A stretch of 64,000 bases of DNA from Sipunculus nudus (GCA_026874595.1 CM049308.1:96584624-96648623), one strand, 5' to 3'; positions 1 to 12,470 are shown, counted from the stretch's first letter. Notes: generated from the letters alone by a model not told the origin. A program made the numbers and translations.

Positions 1-3000
1 TCTGTCAACATATTAATGACCTCTGGTCATCGTGGTCTGTCAACACATCACTGTCCTATGGTCATCGTGGTCTGTCAACACATCACTGACCTCTGGTCAT
101 GGTGGTCTGTCAGCACATCACTGACCTCTGGTCATGGTTGTCTGTCAACACATCACTGACCTATGGTCATGGTGGTCTGTCAACACATCACTGACCTCTG
201 GTCATGGTGATCTGTCAACACATTATTGACCTCTGGTCATGGTGGTCTGTCAACATATTAATGACCTTTTGTCCTGGTGGTCCGTCAACACACTACTGAC
301 CTCTGGTCATGGTAGTCTGTCAACACATCACTGTCCTCTGCACATGGTGGTCTGTCAACACATAAGTGACCTCTGGTCATGGTGGTCTGTCAACACATCA
401 CTGACCTCTGGTCATGGTGGTCTGTCAACACATCACTGACCTATGGTCATGGTGGTCTGTCAACACATCACTGACCTCTGGTCATCGTGATCTGTCAACA
501 CATTAATGACCTCCGGTCATGGTGGTCTGTCAACATATTAATGACCTTTTGTCATGGTGGTCTGTCAACACATCACTGACCTCTCGTTATGGTAGTCTGT
601 CAACACATCACTGACCTCTGGTCATGCTGGAGTGTCAACACATCACTGTCCTCTGGTCATGGTGGTCTGTCAACACATTACTCCCCTCTGGTGATGGTGG
701 TCTGTCAACACTTTACTCACCTCTGGTCATGGTGGTCTGTCAACACATCACTGACCTCTGGTCATGGTGTGCTGTCAGCACATCACTGTCCTCTGGTCAT
801 GGTGGTCTTTCAACACATCACTGACCTATGGTCATGGTGTGCTGTCAGCACATCACTCTCCTCTGGTCATGGTGGTCTTTCAACACATCACTGTCCTCTG
901 GTCATGGTGGTCTGTCAACACATTACTGACTTCTTGTCATGGTGGTCTGTCAACATATTACTGACCTCTGGTCATGGTGGTCTGTCAACACATCACTGAC
1001 CTCTGGTCATGGTGTGCTGTCAGCACATCACTGTCCTCTGGTCATGGTGGTCTTTCAACACATCACTGTCCTCTGGTCATGGTGGTCTGTCAACACATTA
1101 CTGATCTCTGGTCATGGTGGTCAACACATCAACATATCACTGACCTCTGGTCATGGTAGTCTGTCAACACATCACTGTCCTCTGCACATGGTGGTCTGTC
1201 AACACATAAGTGACCTCTGGTCATGGTGGTCTGTCAACACATCACTGACCTCTGGTCATGGTGGTCTGTCAACACATCACTGACCTATGGTCATGGTGGT
1301 CTGTCAACACATCACTGACCTCTGGTCATCGTGATCTGTCAACACATTAATGACCTCCGGTCATGGTGGTCTGTCAACATATTAATGACCTCTGGTCATC
1401 GTGGTCTGTCAACACATCACTGTCCTATGGTCATCGTGGTCTGTCAACACATCACTGACCTCTGGTCATGGTGGTCTGTCAGCACATCACTGACCTCTGG
1501 TCATGGTTGTCTGTCAACACATCACTGACCTATGGTCATGGTGGTCTGTCAACACATCACTGACCTCTGGTCATGGTGATCTGTCAACACATTATTGACC
1601 TCTGGTCATGGTGGTCTGTCAACATATTAATGACCTTTTGTCCTGGTGGTCCGTCAACACACTACTGACCTCTGGTCATGGTAGTCTGTCAACACATCAC
1701 TGTCCTCTGCACATGGTGGTCTGTCAACACATAAGTGACCTCTGGTCATGGTGGTCTGTCAACACATCACTGACCTCTGGTCATGGTGGTCTGTCAACAC
1801 ATCACTGACCTATGGTCATGGTGGTCTGTCAACACATCACTGACCTCTGGTCATCGTGATCTGTCAACACATTAATGACCTCCGGTCATGGTGGTCTGTC
1901 AACATATTAATGACCTTTTGTCATGGTGGTCTGTCAACACATCACTGACCTCTCGTTATGGTAGTCTGTCAACACATCACTGACCTCTGGTCATGCTGGA
2001 GTGTCAACACATCACTGTCCTCTGGTCATGGTGGTCTGTCAACACATTACTCCCCTCTGGTGATGGTGGTCTGTCAACACTTTACTCACCTCTGGTCATG
2101 GTGGTCTATCAACACATCACTGACCTCTGGTCATGGTGGTCTGTCAACACATCACTGACCTCTGGTCATGGTGGTCTGTCAACACATCACTGACCTCTGG
2201 TCATGGTGGTCTGTCAGCACATCACTGTCCTCTGAACATGATGGTCTGTCAACACATCACTGACCTCTGGTCATGGTGGTCTGTCAACACATCACTGACC
2301 TCTGGTCATTGTGGTCTGTCAACACATCACTGACCTATGGTCATGGTGGTCTGTCAACACATCACTGACCTATGGTCATGGTGGTCTGTCAACACATCAC
2401 TGACCTCTGGTCATGGGGGTCTGTCAACACATCACTGACCTCTGGTCATTGTGGTCTGTCAACACATCACTGACCTATGGTCATGGTGGTCTGTCAACAC
2501 ATCACTGACCTCTGGTCATGGTGTGCTGTCAGCACATCACTCTCCTCTGGTCATGGTGGTCTTTCAACACATCACTGTCCTCTGGTCATGGTGGTCTGTC
2601 AACACATTACTGATCTCTGGTCATGGTGGTCAACACATCAACATATCACTGACCTCTGGTCATGGTGGTCTGTCAGCACATCACTGACCTCTGGTCATCG
2701 TGGTCTGTCAACACATTACTCCCCTCTGGTGATGGCGGTCTGTCAACACGTTACTGATTTCTGGTCATGGTGGTCAACACATCACTGACTTCTTGTCATG
2801 GTGGTCTGTCAACATATTACTGACCTCTGGTCATGGTGGTCTGTCAACACATTACTGACCTCTGGTCATGGTGGCCTGTCAACACATTACTGACCTCTGG
2901 TCATGGTGGCCTGTCAACAAATTACTGATCTCTGGTCATTGTGGTCTGTCAACACATCACTGACCTATGGTCATGGTGGTCTGTCAACACATCACTGACC

Positions 3001-4190
3001 TCTGGTCATGGTGTGCTGTCAGCACATCACTGTCCTCTGGTCATGGTGGTCTTTCAACACATCACTGACCTATGGTCATGGTGTGCTGTCAGCACATCAC
3101 TGTCCTCTGGTCATGGTGGTCTTTCAACACATCACTGTCCTCTGGTCATGGTGGTCTGTCAACACATCACTGACCTCTGGTCATGGGGGTCTGTCAACAC
3201 ATCACTGACCTCTGGTCATTGTGGTCTGTCAACACATCACTGACCTATGGTCATGGTGGTCTGTCAACACATCACTGACCTCTGGTCATGGTGTGCTGTC
3301 AGCACATCACTCTCCTCTGGTCATGGTGGTCTTTCAACACATCACTGTCCTCTGGTCATGGTGGTCTGTCAACACATTACTGATCTCTGGTCATGGTGGT
3401 CAACACATCAACATATCACTGACCTCTGGTCATGGTGGTCTGTCAGCACATCACTGACCTCTGGTCATCGTGGTCTGTCAACACATTACTCCCCTCTGGT
3501 GATGGCGGTCTGTCAACACGTTACTGATTTCTGGTCATGGTGGTCAACACATCACTGACTTCTTGTCATGGTGGTCTGTCAACATATTACTGACCTCTGG
3601 TCATGGTGGTCTTTCAACACATCACTGACCTATGGTCATGGTGTGGTGTCAGCACATCACTGTCCTCTGGTCATGGTGGTCTTTCAACACATCACTGTCC
3701 TCTGGTCATGGTGGTCTGTCAACACATTACTGATCTCTGGTCATGGTGGTCATCACATCAACATATCACTGACCTCTGGTCATTGTGGTCTGTCAGCACA
3801 TCACTGACCTCTGGTCATCGTGGTCTGTCAACACATTACTCCCCTCTGGTGATGGCGGTCTGTCAACACGTTACTGATTTCTGGTCATGGTGGTCAACAC
3901 ATCACTGACTTCTTGTCATGGTGGTCTGTCAACATATTACTGACCTCTGGTCATGGTGGTCTGTCAACACATTACTGACCTCTGGTCATGGTGGCCTGTC
4001 AACACATTACTGACCTCTGGTCATGGTGGCCTGTCAACACATCACTGACCTCTGGTCTTTGTGGTCTGTCAACACATCACTGACCTCTAATCATGGTGGT
4101 CTGTCAACACATCACTGACCTCTGGTCATGATGGTCTGTCAACACATCACTGACCTCTGGTCAAGGTGGTCTGTCAAAATATTACCAACC
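1..4190. repeat. 35-bp minisatellite array (about 115-120 units)
   Basis: A continuous tandem array with a 35-bp period; each unit contains CTGTCAACACATCACTGACC followed by TCTGGTCATGGTGGT. Common variants change CTGACC to CTGTCC, GTCAACAC to GTCAGCAC, and ATCAC to ATTAC or ATTAATG. A few units are shortened (near 1120-1140, 2630, 3405). Large blocks recur inside it: 239-999 returns 1369 bp further on, and 2451-2788 returns 770 bp further on (22 units). The array starts before the window. Because 35 is not a multiple of 3, each frame cycles through all three phases over 105 bp, which gives spurious 35-residue repeat proteins. It probably lies within an ABCB10 intron. No function can be assigned. 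Confidence 0.97.
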
Positions 4191-4194
4191 TGTG

Positions 4195-4245
4195 CTGTCT
4201 GTCTGTCTGTCCGTCTTTCGGTCTGTCTGTCCGTCAGTCCACAAG
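4195..4245. repeat. GTCT/GTCC tetranucleotide tract at the array edge
   Basis: A run of GTCT and GTCC/GTCA tetranucleotides begins immediately after the last 35-bp unit. The following bases (about 4246-4390) resemble the reverse complement of the ends of dispersed repeats elsewhere in the window, which carry a GACG/GACA tract. It is probably the truncated end of one such element in the opposite orientation. Confidence 0.6.
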
Positions 4246-4391
4246 TTCTTTTCCGGATGATTTCTCCAGTTAGGATTGACGGATTGAGTTCAAACCTGAA
4301 ATATGTATTAACCAGCAATTATGGAAGATCCCTATCGATTTTGGGGTCCAGAGGTCAAAGGTCAAAAAAGTTATTCACAGTTTGGTGTTAA

Positions 4392-5014
4392 ATTTTAGGT
4401 TCCTCTTTCAGCAGGGCAGAAATCATAATTGTAACCATAATTGTTTGTTCCACCTTAACAGTAGGACAGGTCCTCAGGTCAACAGCAACGAGGCATGATA
4501 TATGGTCATAGTCAGCCATTTTTCTGTAAGTTATGAGGTAAAAACCATGACTGAACACCTAGTAAGGTTGCACTCTATTAGCAAATATGCATGCAAAAGG
4601 ACACACATTGTTAACATAATAACTCGTAAAAAGTATTTCATATAAGGTCCCCAGACTCATGGCAGTGATGGACCTTTTGATGAACTACATCATGTTTGAA
4701 GATGGGTGACCTTGATGGATTTTCAAGGTCACAGAGGTGATAATGCTAAATGATGTTAACCAAATAGCTCGCAAACAATTTGACTAACACTCACTGAACT
4801 TGCACCAGTAATGTTTGTTAAGAAGGGCTAAATTCACATTTAATAAATCAAAATAACTATGGAAAAGTAGAAATCTGATATGTTTTGGAAAGCAGTTGTT
4901 CAGAATGGGAGAGGAAACAGAATGTTTCAAAAATTATCTATAGAGAAGAAATGGTAGATTAAGCTATGAGAAGTTGCTGTGTTTGATCTGAATTGAAGAA
5001 CTGGGGATTGTTGC
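4392..5014. other. Intergenic/intronic, no gene recognised
   Basis: AT-rich sequence with short words shared with other repeats in the window, such as GGTGACCTTGATGG around 4707-4717. No coding exon, RNA gene or array is recognised here. Confidence 0.5.
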
Positions 5015-5281
5015 TTATAATATCTTGATCTGATGATCTGACCATGTGTTTTCTAATGTTGAAACTGAAGCATTTAAACAGTAAGTAAAGATAAGATCTA
5101 TGGTATTTCCATGGTCATTGGTTGGTTCTCGGACTAGTTGTTGACATTTAAAGAGTTGACATAATTGTGTCCATTTGGTGTTATATATTATATTAGAAAT
5201 GACAATATTGAAATCACCTAGGATCACTACAGGCAGGTTGAGGTCAACTTGAGAGACTAAAACTTGGGAGTTCCCAGGCAA
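5015..5281 (-). pseudogene. Endonuclease (EEP) domain relic of a retroelement, copy 1
   Basis: A minus-strand open stretch of 88 codons resembles the C-terminal half of an exonuclease-endonuclease-phosphatase domain, the target-nicking domain of many non-LTR retrotransposons and of Helentrons. Visible motifs are VVILGDFN near the start, a CQQLVREPT segment, then IDLIF and, near the end, WSDHQ, matching the family's GDFN and SDH active-site blocks. The upstream half of the domain and any reverse transcriptase or helicase are missing, so this is a fragment. Two more degraded copies of the same segment lie at 8116-8397 and about 49950-50095, each beside the same kinds of repeat. The parent element type is uncertain. 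Confidence 0.65.
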
Positions 5282-5411
5282 GGTTGTAGGGACCAGACAA
5301 GTCTGGTCTGGAGGTTCAAAATGTAATCATATTAGAGCCTCAGAAAAACTTCAATAACTAGAATATTTTTTAAAGCTTTCACTTTTAAATTTCAGAATTT
5401 AACAGATTAAA

Positions 5412-5414
<3 letters not shown>

Positions 5415-5457
<43 letters not shown>
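5415..5457. repeat. (AT)n microsatellite
   Basis: About 21 uninterrupted AT dinucleotides inside the first family C copy. Confidence 0.95.
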
Positions 5458-5458
<1 letters not shown>

Positions 5459-6030
5459 TGACTGTGAAAAGTAAATCAAATGTTCTTACAAGAAAGAAAC
5501 ATGCCATGGTCAAACTTGGGCAAAATTTAAGGTACCAAATTTATATTTTTGCTAATATTTAAAAAAATTTAACAGATTTTGATCTAAATTTTGGTATACA
5601 ATAAAATTTTGATTAACTAGAGTTGTATTACTGAAAAAAAGTCCCTAGGTTTAACATTTTTGGTCTTAAGTGACCAAATATCTTCCCTGATTTTTAAAAA
5701 GTCCATTATGTTTGGGCCCATACTTTTTTAAAATTATATAAAACAGACTTAATTTCTGGCATGTACATAGGAATTATATAGAGGAATATCTATGGTAAAT
5801 ATGAAGAAAACCAAATGAGTGTTTTTGATATTAGGCAGTCCTGAAGTATGAAAATAATTTTTTATAGAAACACAGATGTATTTATTTTTTCTAAAAATAT
5901 ATTTTATGAAATTGCAAAATAATAAATATCTGAAAATAACACTTCATTCAGGATTAGAAAAGTTGTATACATTGGATCGGAAACAGCAGTCGGTTAATGA
6001 ACGTAAGTAATGCAACATATCTGGTTGGTT

Positions 6031-6049
6031 GGGGGGGGGGGGGGGGGGG
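6031..6049. repeat. Poly-G tract (19 G)
   Basis: A run of 19 G residues. Similar runs occur at 8420-8431, 50102-50120 and 50765-50782, in comparable positions within related composite repeats. Confidence 0.95.
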
Positions 6050-6689
6050 AGGGAAGGGCAGGGTTGCCACGTGTGATTCTATACATTTGTAAAAGCAGTG
6101 TTGCATCACTAATACGTTTAACCAGAAAAGGCTGTAAGGACCAGACATGGCTGGTCTGGAGATTCAAAATGTAAATACATTAGAGCCTCAGAAAAACTTC
6201 AATAACTAGAATAATTTTAAAGCTTTTACATTCAAATTTCAGAATTTAACAGATTAAATCTATACATATACCGACTGTGAAAAGTAAATCAAATGTTTTT
6301 ACAAGAAAAAAAAAGGGCCATGGTCAAACTTGGGCAAAATTTAAGGTACCAATTTTATATTTTTGCCTATAATAAAAAACATTCAACAGATTTTGATCTA
6401 ATTTTTGGCATACATGATACAATTAAATTTTGATTAATTAGTTGTATTACTGAAAAAAAAGTCCCTAGCTTTAACACTTTTTCTCGGAAGTAACCAAATA
6501 TCTTTCCTGAATTTTTAAAAAGTCCATTATGTTTGGGCCCATAACTTTTTTAAAATTATAAAATACAGACTTAATTTCTGGCATGTACATAGGAACTATA
6601 TAGAGGAATATTTTTAGTAAATATGAAGAAAACCAGATGAGTGATTTTGATATTAGGCAGTCCTGAAGTGTGAAAATAGATTTGAAACT

Positions 6690-7625
6690 AGTGGCCCATG
6701 GGCCATGACGCTCAGCTGAATTCAAGGAATGTTGAACAATGAGCAAAATGACTGCCAGAGTGCAAACAAATCATGAATTTTGTGAAGAGTCCTTAGAAAT
6801 GTGTTTCAGTGGGCTTTTGGACAGATGACAACTTCATTTGAAGGTCTCATAAATAGAAAGAAAATGCAAAAAAATTAAAAGAAAAAAAAGTAGTGCCACC
6901 AGTCTGCAGGAACTGATGAAACACTACATGATCAATATATATCCATAGAATCATGGCTATCAAGGCATGAGTTATCCAGATACTGGAGCTTTTGGTTGTA
7001 TCAAATTTCTAATTATTCTTAGGGGTATTTACAAGCACCATGGCTCAAAGGATATGGGGAACAAAGACCTAATTTCAGGTTTTCAAGGAAATTTTTCATG
7101 GATCTCCCTGGATATTAAGTTTGAAGATTCCAGGTCTAGTGGTTACGATTTGTGCCCTGTTAACAGATGACAGTTTCATTGCAGGTCTGAAAAAGAGAAA
7201 AAAATTTGTAAAAATTGAAAAAAAATCAAGGGGGGCGCCACCAGTGTGCAGGAAGTGATGGAACATCTCATGATCAATATTCATGCAAAGAATCATGGTG
7301 ATCAATGCAGCAATTATTCAGATAATTAAGCTTTTGTATCAAATTTTGCATTATTCTTGGGGGTACTTCGGAGCCCCATAGCTCGAAAGATATGGGTAAC
7401 AGAGACCTAATTTCAGGTTTTCAAGGAGATTTTTCATGCTCCTCCCTGGATATTAAGTTTGAAGAATCCAGGTCCAGTGGTTATGATTTAAAAAAAAGAG
7501 AAAAAAATTCGTAAAAATTGGAAAAAGTACAGGTGGCGCCACCAGTGTGCAGGAAGTGATGGAACATCCCATGATCAATATTCATGCGAACAAGGGACCC
7601 ATGGGTCACGGCGCTCAGCTGAACA
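6690..7625 (+). repeat. Family D dispersed repeat, about 300-bp units in tandem
   Basis: The block begins near a GGCCCATGGGCCATGACGC word and CTCAGCTGAA, then carries repeated segments with ATCATGG, GAGCTTTTG, GGATATGGGTAACAGAGACC, TTTCAGGTTTTCAAGGA and GGCGCCACCAGT. Units near 6900-7250 and 7250-7570 are clearly homologous. Other copies are at 11619-11916 and 55098-55735. It ends at 7588-7622, where a new GACCCATGGGTC palindrome and CTCAGCTGAA open the next element. Confidence 0.75.
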
Positions 7626-8115
7626 TGATTGGACTATAAATGTAACACCATTGTGATACTATATTGAGTAGATAAAGCTTAGAATATCATGGTCATGTTG
7701 GGCTTTTATAAAGGAATACAATGTAATATGTGGGTAAATAAATAACCTGACTGATGGATTAATATCAGGTAAAATATAGTGGTTTATTTTTTATTTATTT
7801 GGGAGGGGTAAAAAAAACAATTTATTTGAGCAAATATGAATCCAATGACAGTATGCTTAGCAGTGGTATAATGATGATAAGGCTATTTGTTGAAGGATCT
7901 ATAGTGTATGGAAAACTGCACGAGTTCAATTTGACAGATACAATGTTATGATTAACTATGCTGATGAGGGGATTTATGAATTTGTGACTGTATGACATAA
8001 TATCTTGACAAGATCGGTCTTGACAAGGTGCATTATTTTGATGCCCCTCACGTCTACAAATTACACAATATTGACATAATTTCTGGCATGTACATAGGTA
8101 CCTATGGACAAATGA

Positions 8116-8397
8116 TTAACAGTACTGAACCACCTGGAAGGTTAAAATCTTAAAAATATGATGAAATGTAGATAATGTTTGAGAGGAAGAGGTAATCTGG
8201 GCCATGGTTGGTTCATATGATTGAAGAAAATGTTGAAAATAATATTTGAGACCTGACCATGCCTTTCCAATGGTTACCTTTTTGATGAGCTGTTGACAGT
8301 TCAACAGTTTACACATTTGTCTGATGAGATCCAATTTATTTGGTAAACCTTTATTATCAATTTTATGATATGTATACAGTTGCCATAACATCCCCAT
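8116..8397 (-). pseudogene. Endonuclease (EEP) domain relic, copy 2
   Basis: Minus-strand sequence homologous to the relic at 5015-5281: it keeps a counterpart of the CQQLV segment (LLNCQQLIKKVT) followed by the stretch that should hold the SDH block, but it is shifted and decayed, with no intact catalytic motif. It sits just upstream of a poly-G tract and a family C copy, as the other relics do. Confidence 0.45.
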
Positions 8398-8419
8398 TCC
8401 ACAGGTGCATTGACTTGAT

Positions 8420-8431
8420 GGGGGGGGGGGG
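8420..8431. repeat. Poly-G tract (12 G)
   Basis: A run of 12 G residues directly beside the endonuclease relic, in the same relative position as the run at 50102-50120. Confidence 0.9.
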
Positions 8432-8950
8432 CAGTTGTGTTATGATCAGAGTTACAACGCCTCTGTCTCTCTGTAGATATTTTCTTTAATTATTAAATTT
8501 TATGCTATAGCCATAGAAGTATTGTTCACAGTGCCAAGGAGCAAAGCCTCAGTGGGATGAAGAAGGGGATGGTGAGAATTACAACACCCTTGCATATACA
8601 TACAGGATATGAAATTTAATTCAACATTGCTTATAAAAAAAAGTTTATTCATGAACATTAAATATTTAAAACAGACAGAAAGATGGAGAAACAAAGCAAA
8701 TAATTTTTTTCCCCATTCTACTGAGCCAAGAAAAAATTAACAATATTTTTGCATTTGTTCCTTTTTTTCATTACATAATTTTAATCCAAGTTTCCGAATG
8801 TTACTATAAATTTACAGTATAACATACATGTTATTGTGAATACTTCAGTTGATTCACATTTCTAAATTGCATCAACATTTATAGCTAATGTATCTAGTTT
8901 ATAGTAACTGTCAACAGAATGGGATGGAGGAAGGAAGGGAGGCAATTAGG

Positions 8951-9010
<60 letters not shown>

Positions 9011-9035
9011 AAGAAGGAGAAAGAAAGAGAAAAAG

Positions 9036-9083
<48 letters not shown>
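8951..9083. repeat. (GA)n microsatellite with an interrupted AAAG-rich centre
   Basis: Two long GA runs separated by about 40 bp of AAAG/GAAA-rich sequence. The Arg-Glu or Ser-Leu reading frames across it are low-complexity artefacts. Confidence 0.97.
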
Positions 9084-9084
<1 letters not shown>

Positions 9085-9199
9085 CTCTCTGGTAATTACT
9101 GCCTGACCCAGCCTGACCCAGACACTCACAGTGGCAGTAGGTCAGACCTGAAGGTGTTATGTAACTGCCCAGTACACTGCATTTATACTGATCTGATGA

Positions 9200-10830
9200 A
9201 AACAATGAAATCATGGTACCTGGAAACTTGAATGAAATCTACAGTTTTTGATCAATTGGTTTCAATTTTCAGATTTTAACAGATGAAATGTCAATGTGTA
9301 CATGCTGTGAAAATTAAATCCACAGCACTAACAGGAAAAATTTGAATATTTATATTTTTTTCAAATGGTATCAGGAAAAAAAAGTATTCTCAGCTATAAA
9401 ACTAATACATGTGTTAAAATTAATTCAAGGATCAAAACACCCAATATATTATACCAAGAGCAAACTGGAGTTGGGAATGTTTAATTTTATGAACTGAAAT
9501 AAAGGACCAGCAATATAAATTTTGATTATTTAGCCAGTATCATGTAACAACTGATACAACCATGAGTTATAAGTCAAACAAATTAAAATCTTTAATGAGC
9601 ACTTGTCTGAGTAATATTTTAAATTTTTGACATATTTATTTATTATTTTAATTTTGTAAGAAATATAAACCAACAAGTTAAACACCTGGAAAAGACCTGG
9701 AAATTTAGATTAATTTAATATAATCAACTGCATCCTTGTCTATCATTATCTTGCTTCATATAATCCCTAATAGTAAACAACAATTTATTTTAATTATTTA
9801 TTTTTCATTTTTATGGTTAAAATGAAAAATACCCAATGATGACTGCATGGTATAATTTGAAATATAATTTTGGCCATCCATGGAAGATCCATAAGTGATC
9901 AGTAATTGCAAGGTAATCCCCTGTAACTCATTAACTATAAATTCCTTTTCCATTTATTTTTTTTTAAGTTCTTATCATAAACCAAGAATTAAAAAAAAGT
10001 TAATTGTTATGTTTATGGCCTAAACAAATATTAGTGGAGGGGGTTGGACAGTTAGATCCAGTTGAAGCCACCCAAGAGCTGGCTGGCTGCAGAGTGCCTC
10101 GCTTCAAGCATGCATAATTGGCCTGAAAGGTCAATGTGGGGACATAAAAGAGGGGCTTCAGTACAGTCAAGGTGTAATATGATCTCATAAAAACTTTCAT
10201 AAAAGCTAGTTTTTGACCAATTCCTTTTATAACTTCAGAATTTAGAAGCTAAAATCCTTAAGTGTGCAAGATATGAAAATTAAATCAACAGTGCTTACAG
10301 GGAAAAAACATGCCATGGCCAAAGTTGGGCAAAATTTAAGGTACTGATTTTATATTTATGCTAATAACTTAAAAATTTGAAAAATTCAGAACTAATTTTT
10401 TGGAATACAATTGAATCTTGATTAAATAATGTTATTTCCCTGGCAAAAAATCTCTACCTTCAGCAATTTTCATGTTAAGAGAGTAAATATATTTCTTGAT
10501 TTTTTACAAAGTGCATTGTTTGGGCCTAGAACTTAAAACAATTACACAATACTGACATCATTTCTGGCATATGCATAGCGAATGTATAGAAAAATATGTA
10601 TATCATATATGATCAAAGTCAGATCAGTGGTTTTGATATTAGGCAATTTTAAAGTGTAACAATGGATTTTAATGGAAAAATGAAGTTTTTTCTTAATATC
10701 TCGAAGGAATTAGGTCCTAGTGACCAAACTTTTATTATGGTAGAGGATTTGGGGGACATCTAACTGTATGCAAAATTTAAGGAACTTAGAGCTGAAGCTG
10801 GGGAGCTGAGCTCTAGTAAACTGCAGAACA
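9200..10830 (+). repeat. Family C-like diverged copies
   Basis: Diverged family C words recur (CCATGGCCAAAGTTGGGCAA near 10313-10332, TTAGGCAATTTTAAAGTG near 10639, a GGGGGACATCTAACTGTATG word near 10750). The copy lacks the tetranucleotide tract and palindrome. A short polypurine/GC-richer patch at 10030-10180 is not recognised. Confidence 0.6.
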
Positions 10831-11587
10831 CTAGCTTGTTGTAAACAATATGTGAAATGGTGCTTGAAAACGTGAATAAAATCTACAGTTTTTGATCAAC
10901 TGGTTTCAAATTTTTTGTTTTAACAGTTGAAATGGTAACAAAAACATGCTTTGAAAATTAAATCCACAGCAGTTACAGGAAAAAAACGTGCCATGGTCAA
11001 ACTTGGGCAAAATTTAAGGTGCCAATTTTATATTTTTGCCAATATTTAAAAAAATTTAACAGATTTTGATCTAATTTTTGGTATACAATTAAATTTTGAT
11101 TATTTAAAGTAGTATTACTGAAAAAAAGTTCCTACCTATAACACTTTTGGTCTTAAGTGACCAAATATCTTTCCTCATTTTTTTACAAAGTCCATAATGT
11201 TTGGGCCCATAACTTTTTAAATTTAATAATACTGACTTAATTTCTGGCATGTACATAGGAACCATATAGAGGAATATTTATGGTAAAAATGAAGAAAACC
11301 AGATGAGTGGTTTTGATATTAGGCAGTCCTGAAGTGTAAAAATAGATTTCTAATAAAAAATTGAGGTTTTTCCCTAATATCTCGAAGGAACGAAGTCATA
11401 TTGACCCAATTTTTGGCATGGTAGGAGATTTTGGGGACATCTAACTGTATGCCGAATTTCAGATTCGTTGATCCAATGGTGTAGAAACGTGCCAGTCTTA
11501 CAGACGGATATCCTGACGGACAGACAGACGGACAGACGGACGGACGGCAAGACAGACGGACGGACGACGGACAATGGACCACAACTA

Positions 11588-11618
11588 TAGCTCAGATGAC
11601 TCATAGTCAGCTGAGCTA
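11588..11618. repeat. 31-bp terminal palindrome of a dispersed element, copy 1
   Basis: An imperfect inverted repeat that reads TAGCTCAG at one end and CTGAGCTA at the other, with GATGACT and AGTCAGCT facing each other. It lies just downstream of a GACG/GACA tract and of GGACCACAACTA. Equivalent palindromes occur at 11886-11916, 12110-12140, 34484-34514 and 51619-51649, and a truncated one at 55707-55720. The constant position marks it as an element terminus. Confidence 0.85.
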
Positions 11619-11916
11619 AAAAAAATCATGGTGATCATTGCAGTAGTTATTCAGATACTTGAGCTTTTGTATCAAATTTTGCATTATTCTGGGGGGTACT
11701 TCGGAGCCCAATAGCTCGTAGGATATGAGTAACAGAGACCAAATTTCAGGTTTCCAAGGAGATTTTTCATGGACCTCCCTGGATGTCAAGTTTGAAGATT
11801 CCAGGTCCAGTGGTTACAATTTGTGCCCTGTTAAAGAACAGCCGGACGGCTGGACAGACTGAAGCCGGACAAAGGGTGATCGCTATAGCTCAGATGACTT
11901 TCAGTCAGCTGAGCTA
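11619..11916 (+). repeat. Family D copy ending in a palindrome
   Basis: A family D unit (ATCATGGTGATCATTG, GGTACTTCGGAGCCC, TTTCAGGTTTCCAAGGA) runs into a short tract of GGACGGCTGGACAGAC type and then the palindrome at 11886-11916. Families C and D therefore share one 3' end. Confidence 0.75.
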
Positions 11917-12140
11917 ATAAAAAATTGAGGTTTTTCCTTAATATCTGGAAGAAACGAAGTCCTATTGACCTAATTTTCAGCATTCAGACGTTTTGGGGTC
12001 AGCTAACTGTATGCTGTATTTCAGATTCGTAGGTCCAATGGTGTCGAAACGTGCCAGGCTTACGGACGGACATCTGGACGGACGGACGACGGACAGTGGA
12101 CCACGACTATAGCTCAGATGACTTATAGTCAGCTGAGCTA
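11917..12140 (+). repeat. Family C 3' end with palindrome
   Basis: Only the last part of a family C copy is present: TTGAGGTTTTTCCTTAATAT, ACTGTATGC, a GGACGGACGGACGACGGAC tract and the palindrome at 12110-12140. It is the third element end stacked in 550 bp. Confidence 0.8.
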
Positions 12141-12470
12141 ATTATCTTCAAACCATTTCACCTTTTCAGATCATTATACTGCCATTCACCCTCTAAGTAA
12201 TTTTAAAATATTCACATTTTCCTAGACTAATTTACATATTTTATCCTTTCTATTTACTTCCTTTAATTTTAGTTCATACCAAATGGGATATACACATGCA
12301 TGTCCACTGACAAAAATCTGCAGCCTGAACACTCTGTCAGCAGACTCTTTAAGTGACCACTGGCCATGGTCTGCACTCTGCAAGCACGTCTGTAGTGTGA
12401 ACCAGCTTAAAGGGCCATCCACCCTTGGAACTACTAATATACATATTTTCCCTTCTGACTGTGATGTCTG

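Larger units (their letters stand above)
5282..6700 (+). repeat. Family C dispersed repeat, two truncated copies in tandem
   Basis: Two diverged copies (about 5282-5850 and 6125-6680) share the same order of words: GAGCCTCAGAAAAACTTCAA, AACTTGGGCAAAATTTAAGG, TTTGGGCCCATA, TTTCTGGCATGTACATAGGA, and GATATTAGGCAGTCCTGAAG. Related copies occur at 9200-11618, 33840-34514 and 50920-51649, some of which continue into a GACG/GACA tract and terminal palindrome that are missing here. No coding capacity was found. Confidence 0.8.
7588..11618 (+). mobile_element. Composite non-autonomous element (pearl/Helentron-like), enlarged copy
   Basis: It opens with GGGACCCATGGGTCAC and GCTCAGCTGAA and closes with a tetranucleotide GACG/GACA tract (about 11505-11575) and a 31-bp imperfect palindrome (11588-11618). 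Inside, in order, are the endonuclease relic, a poly-G tract, a long GA microsatellite, a family C-like copy without an end (about 9200-10800), and a second complete family C copy. The same module order, without the internal duplication, is seen at 49811-51649. Terminal hairpins and a GTCY-type microsatellite are known features of non-autonomous Helentrons and bivalve pearl elements; assignment to that group is inference. Confidence 0.55.

Noticed and set aside
589-999. 136-codon and similar frames in the 35-bp array
   Set aside because: Frame cycling through a tandem repeat; no domain and no unique sequence.
8888-9214. Arg-Glu and Ser-Leu rich reading frames
   Set aside because: Translation of a GA microsatellite.
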